From DASXKD01 sp963707905 (GTDB taxonomy: Bacteria > Actinomycetota > Actinomycetes > Streptosporangiales > Streptosporangiaceae): a stretch of DNA of 64,000 nt. The position numbers were made by a program, and so were the translations under genes. The DNA is taken from the NCBI GenBank assembly GCA_963707905.1, contig CAVPSA010000030.1:30795-94794 (forward strand). Reading direction: 5' to 3'. The notes under the pieces are model-generated. The model was given only the letters and a program-made list of their open reading frames with translations, was not told the origin of the DNA and did no database searches. Positions 1 to 8,449 of this stretch are shown in pieces. How positions within the stretch are numbered: the stretch's first letter is position 1; each line of letters starts with the position of its first letter.

Positions 1-317
1 GTGCTGCTGAGTGTCGGCGGGTTCCGGCGGTGCGGCGTGTAAAGACGGTACCGCCGGACGTGACCAACCTGGGCCCGCCCCGCCTTCCTGTAATTACCGT
101 CCCGGCGACAGTGTCAATATCTCAGTAGCCGCACTTATCCTTGGCCTCCGTTATCTGTCCTTCGGCCCGCATACCGGTGCCTTTCGTCCCTGCAGCCGCA
201 CCACCTTGTCTGAGCAGGGTGGTAGTGGATCGGTGGTTGCTCCTCAGGTGGCCTCCGGTGTCGCTGCTGCTCGGCAGCAAATATGAGCGTTCGGTACGAA
301 CGCGAGGAGGGCACGTC
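1..317. other. No supported gene; leader of the first small gene
   Basis: I see no convincing coding region here. A frame open from base 1 ends in TAA at 40-42 and could be the last 13 codons of an upstream plus-strand gene, but nothing identifies it. A GAGGAGG ribosome-binding site at about 304-310 belongs to the gene starting at 318. Confidence 0.5.
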
Positions 318-515
318 ATGTTGATCTTGTGGATTCTGTGCGTTGTCATCTGGATCGCGATCGCGTTCTGGCCCGCCCGTGTCGCTGGCCGGAAGGGCCA
401 CAGCTTCATCGGGTTCTTCATCTTCAGCCTGTTCTTCTTCCCGGCCGCGCTCATCGTCGCTTACCTCGTCCGCGACCGCACCCACGTCCCGTCCAGGGCT
501 GCTGCTGTGAGCTAG
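318..515 (+). CDS. Small two-helix membrane protein
   Basis: A 65-residue protein of unknown function. The ATG lies 7 bases after a strong GAGGAGG site, which favours this start over longer in-frame extensions. It has two hydrophobic segments (about residues 3-17 and 28-46), separated by a short basic stretch containing ARVAGRKGHS and followed by a charged tail with RDRTHVPSR. This layout fits small actinobacterial two-helix envelope proteins. No catalytic motif is visible. It stands alone, about 65 bases before the first palindromic element. Confidence 0.7.
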   Translation: MLILWILCVVIWIAIAFWPARVAGRKGHSFIGFFIFSLFFFPAALIVAYLVRDRTHVPSRAAAVS

Positions 516-580
516 CCCGCCAGCCCACGCCTGGTGATCGGACGGGCGTTCAGGCCCGGCCTGTTCTGGCCGGGGCTTTC

Positions 581-665
581 CCCCTAGGTGAATTCGGGGG
601 GTAGGTGATGCAGGGTCACCTGCCTGGGTGTGAGCCTGAAACCGTGACGCACCGGCCGGTAACGG
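581..665 (+). promoter_or_regulatory. Palindromic intergenic element, copy a
   Basis: The core at 581-590 reads CCCCTAGGTG, a one-sided variant of CACCTAGGTG. It is followed at 604-622 by the inverted half-sites AGGTGA-N7-TCACCT. It is oriented toward the gene at 726. The sequence from 571 to 719 is nearly identical to the sequence before the DUF1269 gene at 20637. A promoter or operator role is inferred from repeated placement upstream of genes. Confidence 0.7.
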
Positions 666-725
666 CTGAGGCGGATTCGCTGAACCGCCTGGCAAAGGAT
701 GCCAGCGAAACTGGAGGAGGGCCCC

Positions 726-1055
726 ATGACCGATACACCTGTCCTTGACACACTCGCCGACATCACCGCCGCGTCGGTCGAGCACAATTCTCTTGCTCCG
801 CGGGAGCTTATGCTCGCGAGGATCGCCGCGCTGATCGCGGTGGACGCGCCGCCTGCCTCCTACCTCGCCAACGCCGGGGCCGCCACCGACAGCGGGCTCA
901 CCGCCGACGATCTCCAGGGAGTCATGATCGCGGTTGCCCCGGTGGTGGGCACGGCCCGGGTGATCTCGGCAGGCGGGAAGCTCCTCCGGGCGCTGGGCAT
1001 CGCGATTGAGGTGGCCGAAGCCGCCGAGATGGTCGAAGACGGCGATGCCGGGTAG
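726..1055 (+). CDS. Carboxymuconolactone decarboxylase-like protein
   Basis: A 109-residue helical protein resembling the carboxymuconolactone decarboxylase/AhpD-like fold: segments containing ELMLARIAALIAVDAPP and GLTADDLQGVMIAVAPVVG are typical. It contains no cysteine, so the CxxC redox centre of true AhpD peroxidase partners is missing and enzymatic activity is doubtful. The start is set by GGAGGAGG at about 713-720. The gene is embedded in a duplicated context: its 5' leader matches that of the DUF1269 gene at 20637, and just after its stop lies a 3' fragment of that same gene. It therefore appears to occupy the slot of a DUF1269 copy. The family call is good; the function is unknown. 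Confidence 0.75.
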   Translation: MTDTPVLDTLADITAASVEHNSLAPRELMLARIAALIAVDAPPASYLANAGAATDSGLTADDLQGVMIAVAPVVGTARVISAGGKLLRALGIAIEVAEAAEMVEDGDAG

Positions 1056-1072
1056 TAGCAGCAACTAGCCCA

Positions 1073-1192
1073 AAGGTCGAGGAGGCGATCGAGAACGCGG
1101 TGACCAGGGCGGAGAAGCAGACAGCCCAGGAGCTTGACGTAGATCCGAAGGACCTCGACAAGGCTATGCAGCAAGCGGTCAAGGAGATGTAA
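1073..1192 (+). pseudogene. 3' fragment of a DUF1269-type gene
   Basis: These 120 bases encode the last 39 residues of the DUF1269 protein at 20637-21143, including NAVTRAEKQTAQELDVDP and the terminal QQAVKEM and TAA stop, with few substitutions. No start codon or N-terminal part is present. Similarity continues a few bases past the stop. It is a relic of a duplicated gene whose front part was replaced by the gene at 726. Confidence 0.9.
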
Positions 1193-1388
1193 CCCGGCCG
1201 CCTGTCCCGGTCGCTGTCGGCACCGCGGCTACCACGGAAAGTCAGCCCACTCGCCGGTCCCGGCCGGGTACGGCTGTTTCGCCCGCACGCCGGAATGCCG
1301 GCACCCTCAAGGACCCGTGAGATTCGCCGATCAGCCAGTTACGCGCACATAGCTGCTGCTCGCCGCGTGACTCAGGCGGGGCCAGGGC

Positions 1389-1425
1389 GGTGGCTGCAGT
1401 CAGGCCACGCCTGACTGCAGCCACC
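1389..1425. terminator. Perfect 17-bp hairpin
   Basis: GGTGGCTGCAGTCAGGC at 1389-1405 is followed by a 3-base loop and its exact complement at 1409-1425. No T-tract follows, as is common in high-GC actinobacteria. It lies in the 364-base gap between the DUF1269 relic and the gene at 1557. It could terminate either strand or act as an mRNA structure. Confidence 0.65.
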
Positions 1426-1556
1426 GGGGCTTTGACCGGGGAACGTCTGGCCCGGTGACACCGAGGGTCTCCTCCCTGGGCGGGTGCGGGGCCGGCGCGG
1501 GCACGCGAACTATCAACGAGGTGCCGGGCGCATCGCCTGGCGGTTGGGGTGGCGAG

Positions 1557-3296
1557 ATGAAGACGGTGATTGTGGGAGGAGTGGCGGCTGGCGCCTCGAC
1601 GGGTGCGCGGCTGCGGCGGCTGGACGAGTCGGCCGAGATCGTGGTGCTGGAGCGGGACCACTATGTGTCGTTCGCGAACTGTGGCTTGCCGTATCACATC
1701 GGTGGGGTGATCCCGGACCGGGACAGCCTGCTGCTGCAGACCCCGGAGAGCCTGCGCAGCGCCCTGGCGCTGGATGTGCGGACCGGGCAGGACGTGATCC
1801 GTATCGACCGCGGCGCCAAGGAAGTGGAGGTACGCGACTTGGCGCGGGGGCGGACGTACCGGGAGTCCTACGACAAGCTGGTGCTGTGCCTGGGGGCCGA
1901 ACCGGTCCGGCCGCCGATCCCCGGTGGCGATGACCCGCGGGTGGATGTGCTGCGCAACATCCCCGATATGGACCGGATTATCGCCCAGCTCGACAAGGGC
2001 GCCACCAGCGCGGTCATCGTCGGCGGCAGCTACATCGGGCTGGAGCTCGCCGAGGCCTTTAGGGCCCGCGGGCTGGCAACGACCGTGGTGGAGCGGACCG
2101 GGCGGCTGATGCCGTGGCTGGACCCGGAGATGACCCGGATTCTGGACTACCACGTCGCCACCCATGATGTGGACCTGCGGCTCGACACGTCCGCCACCGC
2201 AGTTCGCCGGGGGCGGGGCGACGGGCTGGTGGTCGATCTGTCCGACGGCACATCAGCCGAAGCTGACGTTGTCGTGATGGCGGCCGGGGCGCGTCCCAGC
2301 GTCGGCCTTGCCCGTGACGCCGGTATCGAGATCGGGCCGCGTGGCGGCATCATGGTGGACGCGCAGATGCGCACCTCGGCGCCCGACATCCTCGCCGCCG
2401 GGGACGCCGTGGAGACCGCTCACCTTTTGACCGGGGAGCCCACGCTGTCGATGCTGGCCGGGCCGGCGAACCGGGAAGGCCGGATCGCCGCCGACACGAT
2501 CGCCGGCCGCGAGGATGTCGGCGGCTACCGGGGCACCCAGGGCACCGCGGTGGTCAAGGTGTTCGACATGACCGCCGGCGGCACCGGCCTGACCGAGACC
2601 GAGCTGGACGCGGCGGGCATGGACTACCGCAAGGTCTACACCCACCAAAACGGCCATGCGGCGTACTATCCGGGCACCGCGCCGCTGTTCCTGAAGGTGC
2701 TGTTCGACCCGGCCGAGGGGAAGCTGCTGGGCGCGCAGGTGCTCGGCTGGGACGGCGTCGACAAGCGCATCGATGTCCTGGCGGTCGCGCTGCGCGCCGG
2801 GATGACGGTGTTCGACCTGGAGCACCTCGAGCTGGCCTACGCCCCGCCGTACGGGGCGGCGAAGGACCCGGTCAACATGGCCGGTTTCCTGGCCGCGAAC
2901 CTGCTGCGCGGCGACATCGCCCTGTGGTACCCGGAGGACTACCCCGACTGCGCCGGCAAGGTGACGATCCTTGATGTGCGCACCCCGGCCGAATACGGCG
3001 CCTGGCACATCCCTGGGGCGGTCCTCATCCCGTACACCGAGCTGCGGCAGCGGCTGGATGAGGTGCCCCGGGACAAGCCCGTATACGCCTACTGCCGGTC
3101 GGGTTTCCGCAGCTACATCGCCTACTGCGTGCTGAAGCAGAACGGGTGGGACCAGGTGGCGTTCCTGGCCGGCGGGATGATGACTTACCACGGCTACCAC
3201 CGCACCCCGCTGGCGGTGGGAAAGGGCGGCATGCCGATGGTCGCCCACGCCGAGGACCGGCTGGCCCAGCGCCCCGGCGCGCTCGAACACATCTGA
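1557..3296 (+). CDS. CoA-disulfide/polysulfide reductase with C-terminal rhodanese domain
   Basis: A 579-residue FAD- and NAD(P)H-dependent reductase of the CoADR-rhodanese (Nsr/Npsr) class. It begins at MKTVIVGGVAAGAS, a dinucleotide-binding motif, preceded by a weak GGCGAG. The single redox cysteine is C42 in SFANCGLPYHIGG. A second Rossmann motif (VIVGGSYIGLELAE) binds NAD(P)H, and ILAAGDAVE is the FAD-contact motif. Residues from about 470 form a rhodanese domain with active-site C513 in YCRSGFRS. Family members reduce CoA disulfide, CoA persulfide or polysulfide in the cytoplasm. The gene converges with the molybdoenzyme operon, which suggests a shared sulfur or redox role. The substrate is not shown by the sequence. 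Confidence 0.88.
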   Translation: MKTVIVGGVAAGASTGARLRRLDESAEIVVLERDHYVSFANCGLPYHIGGVIPDRDSLLLQTPESLRSALALDVRTGQDVIRIDRGAKEVEVRDLARGRTYRESYDKLVLCLGAEPVRPPIPGGDDPRVDVLRNIPDMDRIIAQLDKGATSAVIVGGSYIGLELAEAFRARGLATTVVERTGRLMPWLDPEMTRILDYHVATHDVDLRLDTSATAVRRGRGDGLVVDLSDGTSAEADVVVMAAGARPSVGLARDAGIEIGPRGGIMVDAQMRTSAPDILAAGDAVETAHLLTGEPTLSMLAGPANREGRIAADTIAGREDVGGYRGTQGTAVVKVFDMTAGGTGLTETELDAAGMDYRKVYTHQNGHAAYYPGTAPLFLKVLFDPAEGKLLGAQVLGWDGVDKRIDVLAVALRAGMTVFDLEHLELAYAPPYGAAKDPVNMAGFLAANLLRGDIALWYPEDYPDCAGKVTILDVRTPAEYGAWHIPGAVLIPYTELRQRLDEVPRDKPVYAYCRSGFRSYIAYCVLKQNGWDQVAFLAGGMMTYHGYHRTPLAVGKGGMPMVAHAEDRLAQRPGALEHI

Positions 3297-3310
3297 CGAG
3301 CAGCAAGGGG

Positions 3311-3327
3311 CCAGGACGCCGTCCTGG
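3311..3327. terminator. Intergenic hairpin between convergent genes
   Basis: CCAGGAC and GTCCTGG form a 7-bp stem around GCC, 15 bases after the reductase stop and 13 bases before the stop of the convergent gluconolactonase gene. Its position suits a bidirectional terminator. Confidence 0.55.
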
Positions 3328-3339
3328 GTGACGTTCCGT

Positions 3340-4320
3340 TTACGCCTGTTGGTCTCGGAGTTGGTGGTTCTGTTTCACCGGCCGGGTGAAGGCCTCCCAC
3401 CACGCCGGATCCGGGCGGAACGGCGCTGCCGGCCGGCCGGTGGCGTCTGTGTCCACCTGGTAGACCAGGCCGGCGGCCAGATCGGAGCGGCGCTGCTCGT
3501 CGGTCCAGCCCTCTGTCGCTGTCGTGACGAAGAGCCGGTGCAGGCCGGGGCCGCCGAAGGCACAGCACGTGCACTCCCGGGCCGGGATGGGGTACACGCC
3601 GCGCAACGAGCCGTCGGGTGCGTAGTGGTTGACCCGCCCGCCGCCGTAGATCGCCACCCACAGGTCACCCGCAGCGTCCACCGTCATCCCGTCTGGTGCT
3701 CCGATGTCTTCGGGCACGGTGACCAGGACTCGCCCAGCGGAGATAGTGCCGCGATCGCCGTCGAACGCGAACGCGTGGACCACCCGTGGGCCGCTGTCCA
3801 CCAGGTACATTGTCCGGCCGTCGGGGCTCCAGCCAATTCCGTTGGAGATCGTCAGGCCCTCGAGCACCACCTCGGCCTGCCCCGTCCGGTCCAGCCGGTA
3901 GAGCGTGCCCCCGCCGGTGTGGTGGTCGTCGGCCAGGGTCCCGCCCCAGAACCTGCCCTGGGGATCGCAGGCGCCGTCGTTCATGCGGGTCCCGGCCGGT
4001 GCCACCTGGGCGATGGTGCGCTGGGTGCCGTCGAACGCGAGGTGGACGAAGCCACGCCCGGCCCCGAGTACCCAGCCGTCGTCCCCCTCGATGGGAGCGA
4101 TCATCCCGACCGTTTCAGGCAGCTGGTAGACCCCGACGCGCTCGATCAAGCCGTCGTTGCGGAGCAGGCCCCGGGCGACCCGTCCGGCCAGGATGTCGAC
4201 TGCCAGCAGCTCGCCGCGGCGGCCGTCCCACCGGATGCCCTCACCGAGTTGGGTCTGCTCGGTATTGCAGGCGACTGCCTGGCCGTCTCGCTGGGGACCG
4301 GTTTCCGTGTTAGTTGCCAT
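3340..4320 (-). CDS. SMP-30/gluconolactonase family lactonase
   Basis: A 326-residue six-bladed propeller lactonase. The expected metal-binding positions are visible: E27 in LGEGIRWD, N in RMNDGACDPQGRFWGG, N in ISNGIGWSPDGRTMY and D in APDGMTVDAAGDLWVA. Such enzymes hydrolyse sugar lactones such as glucono-1,5-lactone. Its ATG lies 2 bases beyond the stop of the upstream dehydrogenase, so it is the last gene of a translationally coupled operon. Paired with the glucose dehydrogenase it would convert gluconolactone to gluconate. An N-terminal extension in this frame is open but runs over the upstream gene, so the short start is chosen. Confidence 0.85.
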   Translation of the reverse strand: MATNTETGPQRDGQAVACNTEQTQLGEGIRWDGRRGELLAVDILAGRVARGLLRNDGLIERVGVYQLPETVGMIAPIEGDDGWVLGAGRGFVHLAFDGTQRTIAQVAPAGTRMNDGACDPQGRFWGGTLADDHHTGGGTLYRLDRTGQAEVVLEGLTISNGIGWSPDGRTMYLVDSGPRVVHAFAFDGDRGTISAGRVLVTVPEDIGAPDGMTVDAAGDLWVAIYGGGRVNHYAPDGSLRGVYPIPARECTCCAFGGPGLHRLFVTTATEGWTDEQRRSDLAAGLVYQVDTDATGRPAAPFRPDPAWWEAFTRPVKQNHQLRDQQA

Positions 4321-4322
4321 TG

Positions 4323-5369
4323 TCAGCCTCCGAAGTCGACGACGACCTTGATGTCGTCTGGCCCGCGCTGGAGGGCGTCGGCGATGTTCTGGGGCGGGAC
4401 CCGGCGAGAGATCAGCCGGGCCAGCCAGGCCCGGTCGGCCCGGGCCAGTTCCTCGGCGGCCCGGTAGAAGTGCCGCCGGTTGGCGTTGACCGAGCCGACG
4501 ACCACGTTGTTCTGCAGGACCACCTGTTTGGCCACGTCGGCCGTTGATAGCCCGCTCGGCGGCCCCCCGCTGCCCACTCCGGTGAGGCAGACCACCCCGC
4601 CAGCGCCGACGTGGCGGATCGAGTCGATGATCACCGAGCCGACCCCGGTGCACTCGATCACGACGTCGGGTTCGAGGCCCAGGGCGTCCATGGCCCCGGC
4701 ATGGTAGGTGGCGCCGAGGTCGGCGACGAGCTGAGGCTTGGCGCCCTTGGTGACCTGGTCGAGGACGTGGACGTCGAGCCCGTGCTGGACGCCTATCAGG
4801 GCGGCGAGCATGCCGATCGGGCCGGCGCCGGTGACCAGCGCGTGCCGGGGTTCCCAGAAGGCCCGCGCTCGCATGGCCGCGACCAGTTCCCAGGCCTTGG
4901 CCACCACGGTGGTCGGCTCGAGCAGCACGCCGAGGACGCCGAGGGAGGAGTCGAGCTTGGTGAAGTACCCGGGTTCGATCCGCCAGCGTTCGGACATGAA
5001 CCCGTCGATCTGCTTGATGCCCCGCTCCGTGTACTGCCCGTTGCGGCACATGTCCCACTCACCGACGGCACAGTTGGGGCAGGGCACCGGGTCGGGCCGC
5101 CGGACGATCCCGACGATCAGGTCGCCGGCCTGCAGGCCGCTGCCCGGCCCGGGATCCACGACCCGGCCGAGCGACTCGTGGCCGAGGATGAGCCGGTCCC
5201 GCCCGGGGGGCGACCAACCGTAGGCGCCCGAGGCGATCTCGACATCCGTTCCGCAGATGCCGACGGCCACCGCCTGGACCAGGATCGAGCCGGTGCTCTG
5301 GTCCGGTTCGGGGACCTCCTCGAAGCGAACCGACCCCCCGACCCCCGGCTGAACCGTTACTGCTTTCAT
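4323..5369 (-). CDS. Zinc-dependent glucose 1-dehydrogenase-like alcohol dehydrogenase
   Basis: A 348-residue medium-chain dehydrogenase. Catalytic zinc ligands C39 (GICGTD) and H64-E65 (ILGHESLG) are present, as is a structural-zinc-type cysteine loop (CPNCAVGEWDMC). The nucleotide site is ALVTGAGPIGMLAALIG. The CRNGQYTERG and DGFMSERWRIEP segments match glucose dehydrogenases rather than simple alcohol dehydrogenases. The expected reaction is glucose plus NAD(P)+ to gluconolactone plus NAD(P)H in the cytoplasm. The start overlaps the upstream flavoprotein stop by 4 bases (ATGA). Next to the lactonase this makes a two-step glucose oxidation module inside a redox operon. Substrate certainty is moderate. 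Confidence 0.8.
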   Translation of the reverse strand: MKAVTVQPGVGGSVRFEEVPEPDQSTGSILVQAVAVGICGTDVEIASGAYGWSPPGRDRLILGHESLGRVVDPGPGSGLQAGDLIVGIVRRPDPVPCPNCAVGEWDMCRNGQYTERGIKQIDGFMSERWRIEPGYFTKLDSSLGVLGVLLEPTTVVAKAWELVAAMRARAFWEPRHALVTGAGPIGMLAALIGVQHGLDVHVLDQVTKGAKPQLVADLGATYHAGAMDALGLEPDVVIECTGVGSVIIDSIRHVGAGGVVCLTGVGSGGPPSGLSTADVAKQVVLQNNVVVGSVNANRRHFYRAAEELARADRAWLARLISRRVPPQNIADALQRGPDDIKVVVDFGG

Positions 5370-8300
5370 GACTGCTCCCCAGATAGTCTTTTTCGCTGGT
5401 CCGCAGGCGTGATCGGGATCACCGGGAGTAGAGTTCTCCGTCGCGGGAGAGCCGACGCTGCCCCTCGCCCGGCGGGACGATCGGCCCGCAGCCGCGCGCA
5501 TGACGGGCAGAGCTCGCGGTCCAGAAGGGCCGCCATGTGATCGGGCAGGCGATCGCGGATGAATTCCCGGTGCGCGGCCGTCTGCGTCGGCGCGCCACAT
5601 TCGCTGCAGGTCAGCAGCGGCTGTTCGCATACAACGGTTCCCGTGATGATCGTGCGGCGCACGAGGTCCGGCGCGGCGCCGCCGGGCACGCCGCCGGCCA
5701 ATACGTCGACCTCATCCTCGATCCGGATGGCGCCGGTCGGGCATACCTGGCTGCAGGCGCCGCAGCCGATGCACAGCTCGGCTGGGCGGGTGAAGTCGAA
5801 GTAGGCCAGCCGGCCGGCGTCGGTGTCTGACATGCGCAGCGCGTCGACGCCCATCTCGCTGCAGGCGGCCATGCACAGGCCGCAGCCGATGCACACGTCG
5901 CAGCGCAGGCAGCGGCGCGCCTCGTCGTGTGCCATCGCGTCGGTCAGGCCCTCCTCGATCTGGACGTAGTTGCCGAGGCCGATGACTTCTTCGGCGGTCC
6001 GCTCGGGCATCACGGCACGGGGCAGGTGGGTGCGATCGTCCGCCACGACGGTCAGGGGAATGACGTCGGCGCGGCGTACCGGCGTGCCGGTGGCGACGTC
6101 CATGGGCTCCCCGCGCAGCCAGGCATCGATCGCGTTCGCGGCGATCTTCCCGGAGCGGATGGCCTCCACGACCGTCCGCGGGCCGTGCTCGACGTCGCCT
6201 CCGGCGAAGACGCCTGGCACCTTGGTCATCAGGCTCTTCGGGTCGGTGAGGATGAAGCCGTGGGTGGTCTCGACCCCGCTGCCGTCGAGGATGGTCAGGT
6301 CGGTGCCCTGACCGGTGGCGAGGATCACGTGGTCGCCCTCGAGCGTCAGCAGGCGGGCGGCGTCGAACTTCGGATCGAAGGTTCCGGCCTCGTCGTGGAC
6401 CTGCTCGCAGAACTGGAAGGTGGTCTCGCCATCCTCTCCGATCCGGACCGGGCCCCAGCCAGGGTGCAGTTGCACGCCTTCCCCGACGGCGTTCTCGATC
6501 TCGTGGGCACTGGCCGGCATCTCGCGGCGGTTCTCAAGGGAGACCATGTCGACGTGCGTTGCGCCTTGGCGCAGAGCCGTCAAGGCGACGTCGATCGCGA
6601 CGTTGCCGCCGCCGACGACGATCACCCGCGGCCCTACCCGGACCGGCTCGCCGCTGCGCACGTCCCGCAGGAAATCGATGCCCCCTAGCACGAAGGGCTG
6701 ATGGACACCGTCGATCGGGATCAGGCGCGAGCGCTGGGTGCCGAGGCCAAGGAACACGGCGTCGTAGTTCTTGCGAAAGGCATCGAGGCTGCCGACCTCG
6801 GCGCTGGTGCGGATCGCGATTCCGAGCGCCCGGATCTGGCCGAGCTCCTGGTCGAGGAGGTCGGGCGGCAGGCGGTAGGCCGGAATGCCGTAGCGCAGCA
6901 TTCCGCCGGCCTTCTCCTGCTCCTCCAGGATCTCGACCTCGTGACCAAAGGTACGCAGGTAGTAGGCGGCGGTGAGGCCGGCTGGGCCGGAGCCGGCGAT
7001 GCCGATTCGCTTGCCGGTGTCCGGCGCGAGCTCGGGTTTCGGGTAGCCGCCGTCGGCGAGGCAGTGCTCGGCCGCCTTGGCCTTCATCGGCCGGATGAAC
7101 ACGGCGCCGTTGCTGCCGCCGCGAACGCAGGCCGATTCGCACGGCGCGGGGCAGACCAGGCCACAGGTCAGCGGCAGCGGGTTGTCGAGCCGCATGACCT
7201 CGATCGCCGCCCGGTAGTCGCCATGGCCGATGTGAGCGACGAAGCTCGGGATGTCGATGTTGGCCGGGCACGTGCCGTGACACGGCGCGGCCTGGTGCTC
7301 GAAGCACAGCCCCTCCGGGCAGGACTCGCGCCGGGCGTGACGCTCCCACTGCTCGCGGTAGTAGCGCAGCGAGCTGCCCAGCGGCCATGCGGCGGCCAGC
7401 CCCTGCGCGGCCAGCTTGAGCGCGACTTCGTCGAGCGCCCGGAGATGGGCGGCGTCGCCGCGGCCGAGCGTTAGCTCGGCCACGAGGCGGCCAGCCCGGG
7501 CGAGCAGGGGGCGCACCGGATCGCCTTCGGCGTTGTCGGCGAGCTGCCAATGCCGGTAGAGCGCGCGGCGCGTCTGGCGCAGCAGGCACGCGCCCTCGGC
7601 CATCACCATCAGCGTGGACGGCACGGGCTCGACGCCGGCGGAGGCGAGCGATAGCGGCTGGCACGATACGTCGGCCTCGGACAGCGGCAGGAAGCCGCCC
7701 AGGCCGTCGTCGAAGACGAGCACCGGGTCCTGGCCCGCTACCTCAACGCCACCACCCCAGGCGTCGATCTGCCGCCGCAGGCTCTGTGACTGGTCGAGCT
7801 CGACCAGGCCGCGCTGCTTGATGCCGCGCCGCAGCGTCAGCAACGACGCCTCGGGGCCCGGCGCGCCGGCGAACAGCAGGGCGATCCGGCACCAGGTCTC
7901 AGGCGTGTGGATGAGCCGTGCGGCGTCGGCGGGCGGCCTCTCCGCCCACGGGCCGGGGTGGCTGTCGCGCTGCACCTCCAGTTGCATGCGGGGCGTGGTG
8001 ACGTGGGCGAGCGAACGGATCGCGTCGACGGCGTTCAGCAGGGCGGCTTCGTGACCGTTCAGCTCGGCCGGGAGGCGCAGCTGGACCTCGCGGCTGTCGC
8101 GCAGGCCAGCGGCGATCAGCACCCCCTCGGCCAGCAGCCGCGGAGCGCCATCGAGGACCGCGGCTGTGCCGCGGGCGCGCACATCAAGGCCGGTGGCATC
8201 GATCACCAGCACCGTAGGGCCGACGCCGCGCAGAAACCGGCGCCAGGCCAGAGAGACCGGTTCGCCCGCACCGCTGCTCTCCGCGAGGCCCGACTCCTGC

Positions 8301-8449
8301 ACGCGCTGCAACCGCTGCAACGGCGTCAGCTCCCGCGCCTGGGCGAGGCCCGGCAACGCGCCGGCGAGCGTGGCCCCCGGCGGCACAGGCCCGACCAGGG
8401 CGGCGGCGCCCTGGTCAAGCCAGCTCGGCAGCGTTTGAACCGCGCTCAT
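5366..8449 (-). CDS. Degenerate NuoF - GltD-type flavoprotein - ferredoxin fusion
   Basis: A 1027-residue fusion. Residues 1 to about 390 look like a worn NuoF (NADH dehydrogenase FMN subunit): VLVFDDGLGGFLPL, STLMVMAEGACLL and YYREQWERH align with its C-terminal half, but the usual ESCGxCxPCR cluster ligands are replaced by LYRHWQLADNAEG. Next comes a glutamate-synthase small-subunit (GltD/NfnB-like) module with the N-terminal cysteine cluster (CHGTCPANIDIP, CGLVCPAPCESACVRGG), an FAD site GIAGSGPAGLTAAYYL, an NAD(P)H site VIVVGGGNVAIDVALTA and a second FAD motif GVFAGGDVEHGPRT. Two [4Fe-4S] motifs follow near residues 865-930, then a C-terminal CxxC pair resembling a zinc ribbon. It likely passes electrons from NAD(P)H to the ferredoxin and molybdenum subunits. 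It overlaps both neighbours by 4 bases. Confidence 0.85.
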   Translation of the reverse strand: MSAVQTLPSWLDQGAAALVGPVPPGATLAGALPGLAQARELTPLQRLQRVQESGLAESSGAGEPVSLAWRRFLRGVGPTVLVIDATGLDVRARGTAAVLDGAPRLLAEGVLIAAGLRDSREVQLRLPAELNGHEAALLNAVDAIRSLAHVTTPRMQLEVQRDSHPGPWAERPPADAARLIHTPETWCRIALLFAGAPGPEASLLTLRRGIKQRGLVELDQSQSLRRQIDAWGGGVEVAGQDPVLVFDDGLGGFLPLSEADVSCQPLSLASAGVEPVPSTLMVMAEGACLLRQTRRALYRHWQLADNAEGDPVRPLLARAGRLVAELTLGRGDAAHLRALDEVALKLAAQGLAAAWPLGSSLRYYREQWERHARRESCPEGLCFEHQAAPCHGTCPANIDIPSFVAHIGHGDYRAAIEVMRLDNPLPLTCGLVCPAPCESACVRGGSNGAVFIRPMKAKAAEHCLADGGYPKPELAPDTGKRIGIAGSGPAGLTAAYYLRTFGHEVEILEEQEKAGGMLRYGIPAYRLPPDLLDQELGQIRALGIAIRTSAEVGSLDAFRKNYDAVFLGLGTQRSRLIPIDGVHQPFVLGGIDFLRDVRSGEPVRVGPRVIVVGGGNVAIDVALTALRQGATHVDMVSLENRREMPASAHEIENAVGEGVQLHPGWGPVRIGEDGETTFQFCEQVHDEAGTFDPKFDAARLLTLEGDHVILATGQGTDLTILDGSGVETTHGFILTDPKSLMTKVPGVFAGGDVEHGPRTVVEAIRSGKIAANAIDAWLRGEPMDVATGTPVRRADVIPLTVVADDRTHLPRAVMPERTAEEVIGLGNYVQIEEGLTDAMAHDEARRCLRCDVCIGCGLCMAACSEMGVDALRMSDTDAGRLAYFDFTRPAELCIGCGACSQVCPTGAIRIEDEVDVLAGGVPGGAAPDLVRRTIITGTVVCEQPLLTCSECGAPTQTAAHREFIRDRLPDHMAALLDRELCPSCARLRADRPAGRGAASALPRRRTLLPVIPITPADQRKRLSGEQS

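Noticed and set aside
11..286. 91-codon frame at the window start
   Set aside because: The content looks random and it runs through an apparent intergenic stretch.
600..625. GTGA...TCAC in the elements as a CRP/FNR site
   Set aside because: The spacing is 7 rather than the 6 bases of CRP sites, and the dominant feature is the zero-gap CACCTAGGTG core, so a CRP assignment is not supported.
2253..3290. Long minus-strand open frame opposite the CoA-disulfide reductase
   Set aside because: It mirrors a clear coding gene, has no family features and no ribosome-binding site; such antisense frames are routine at this base composition.
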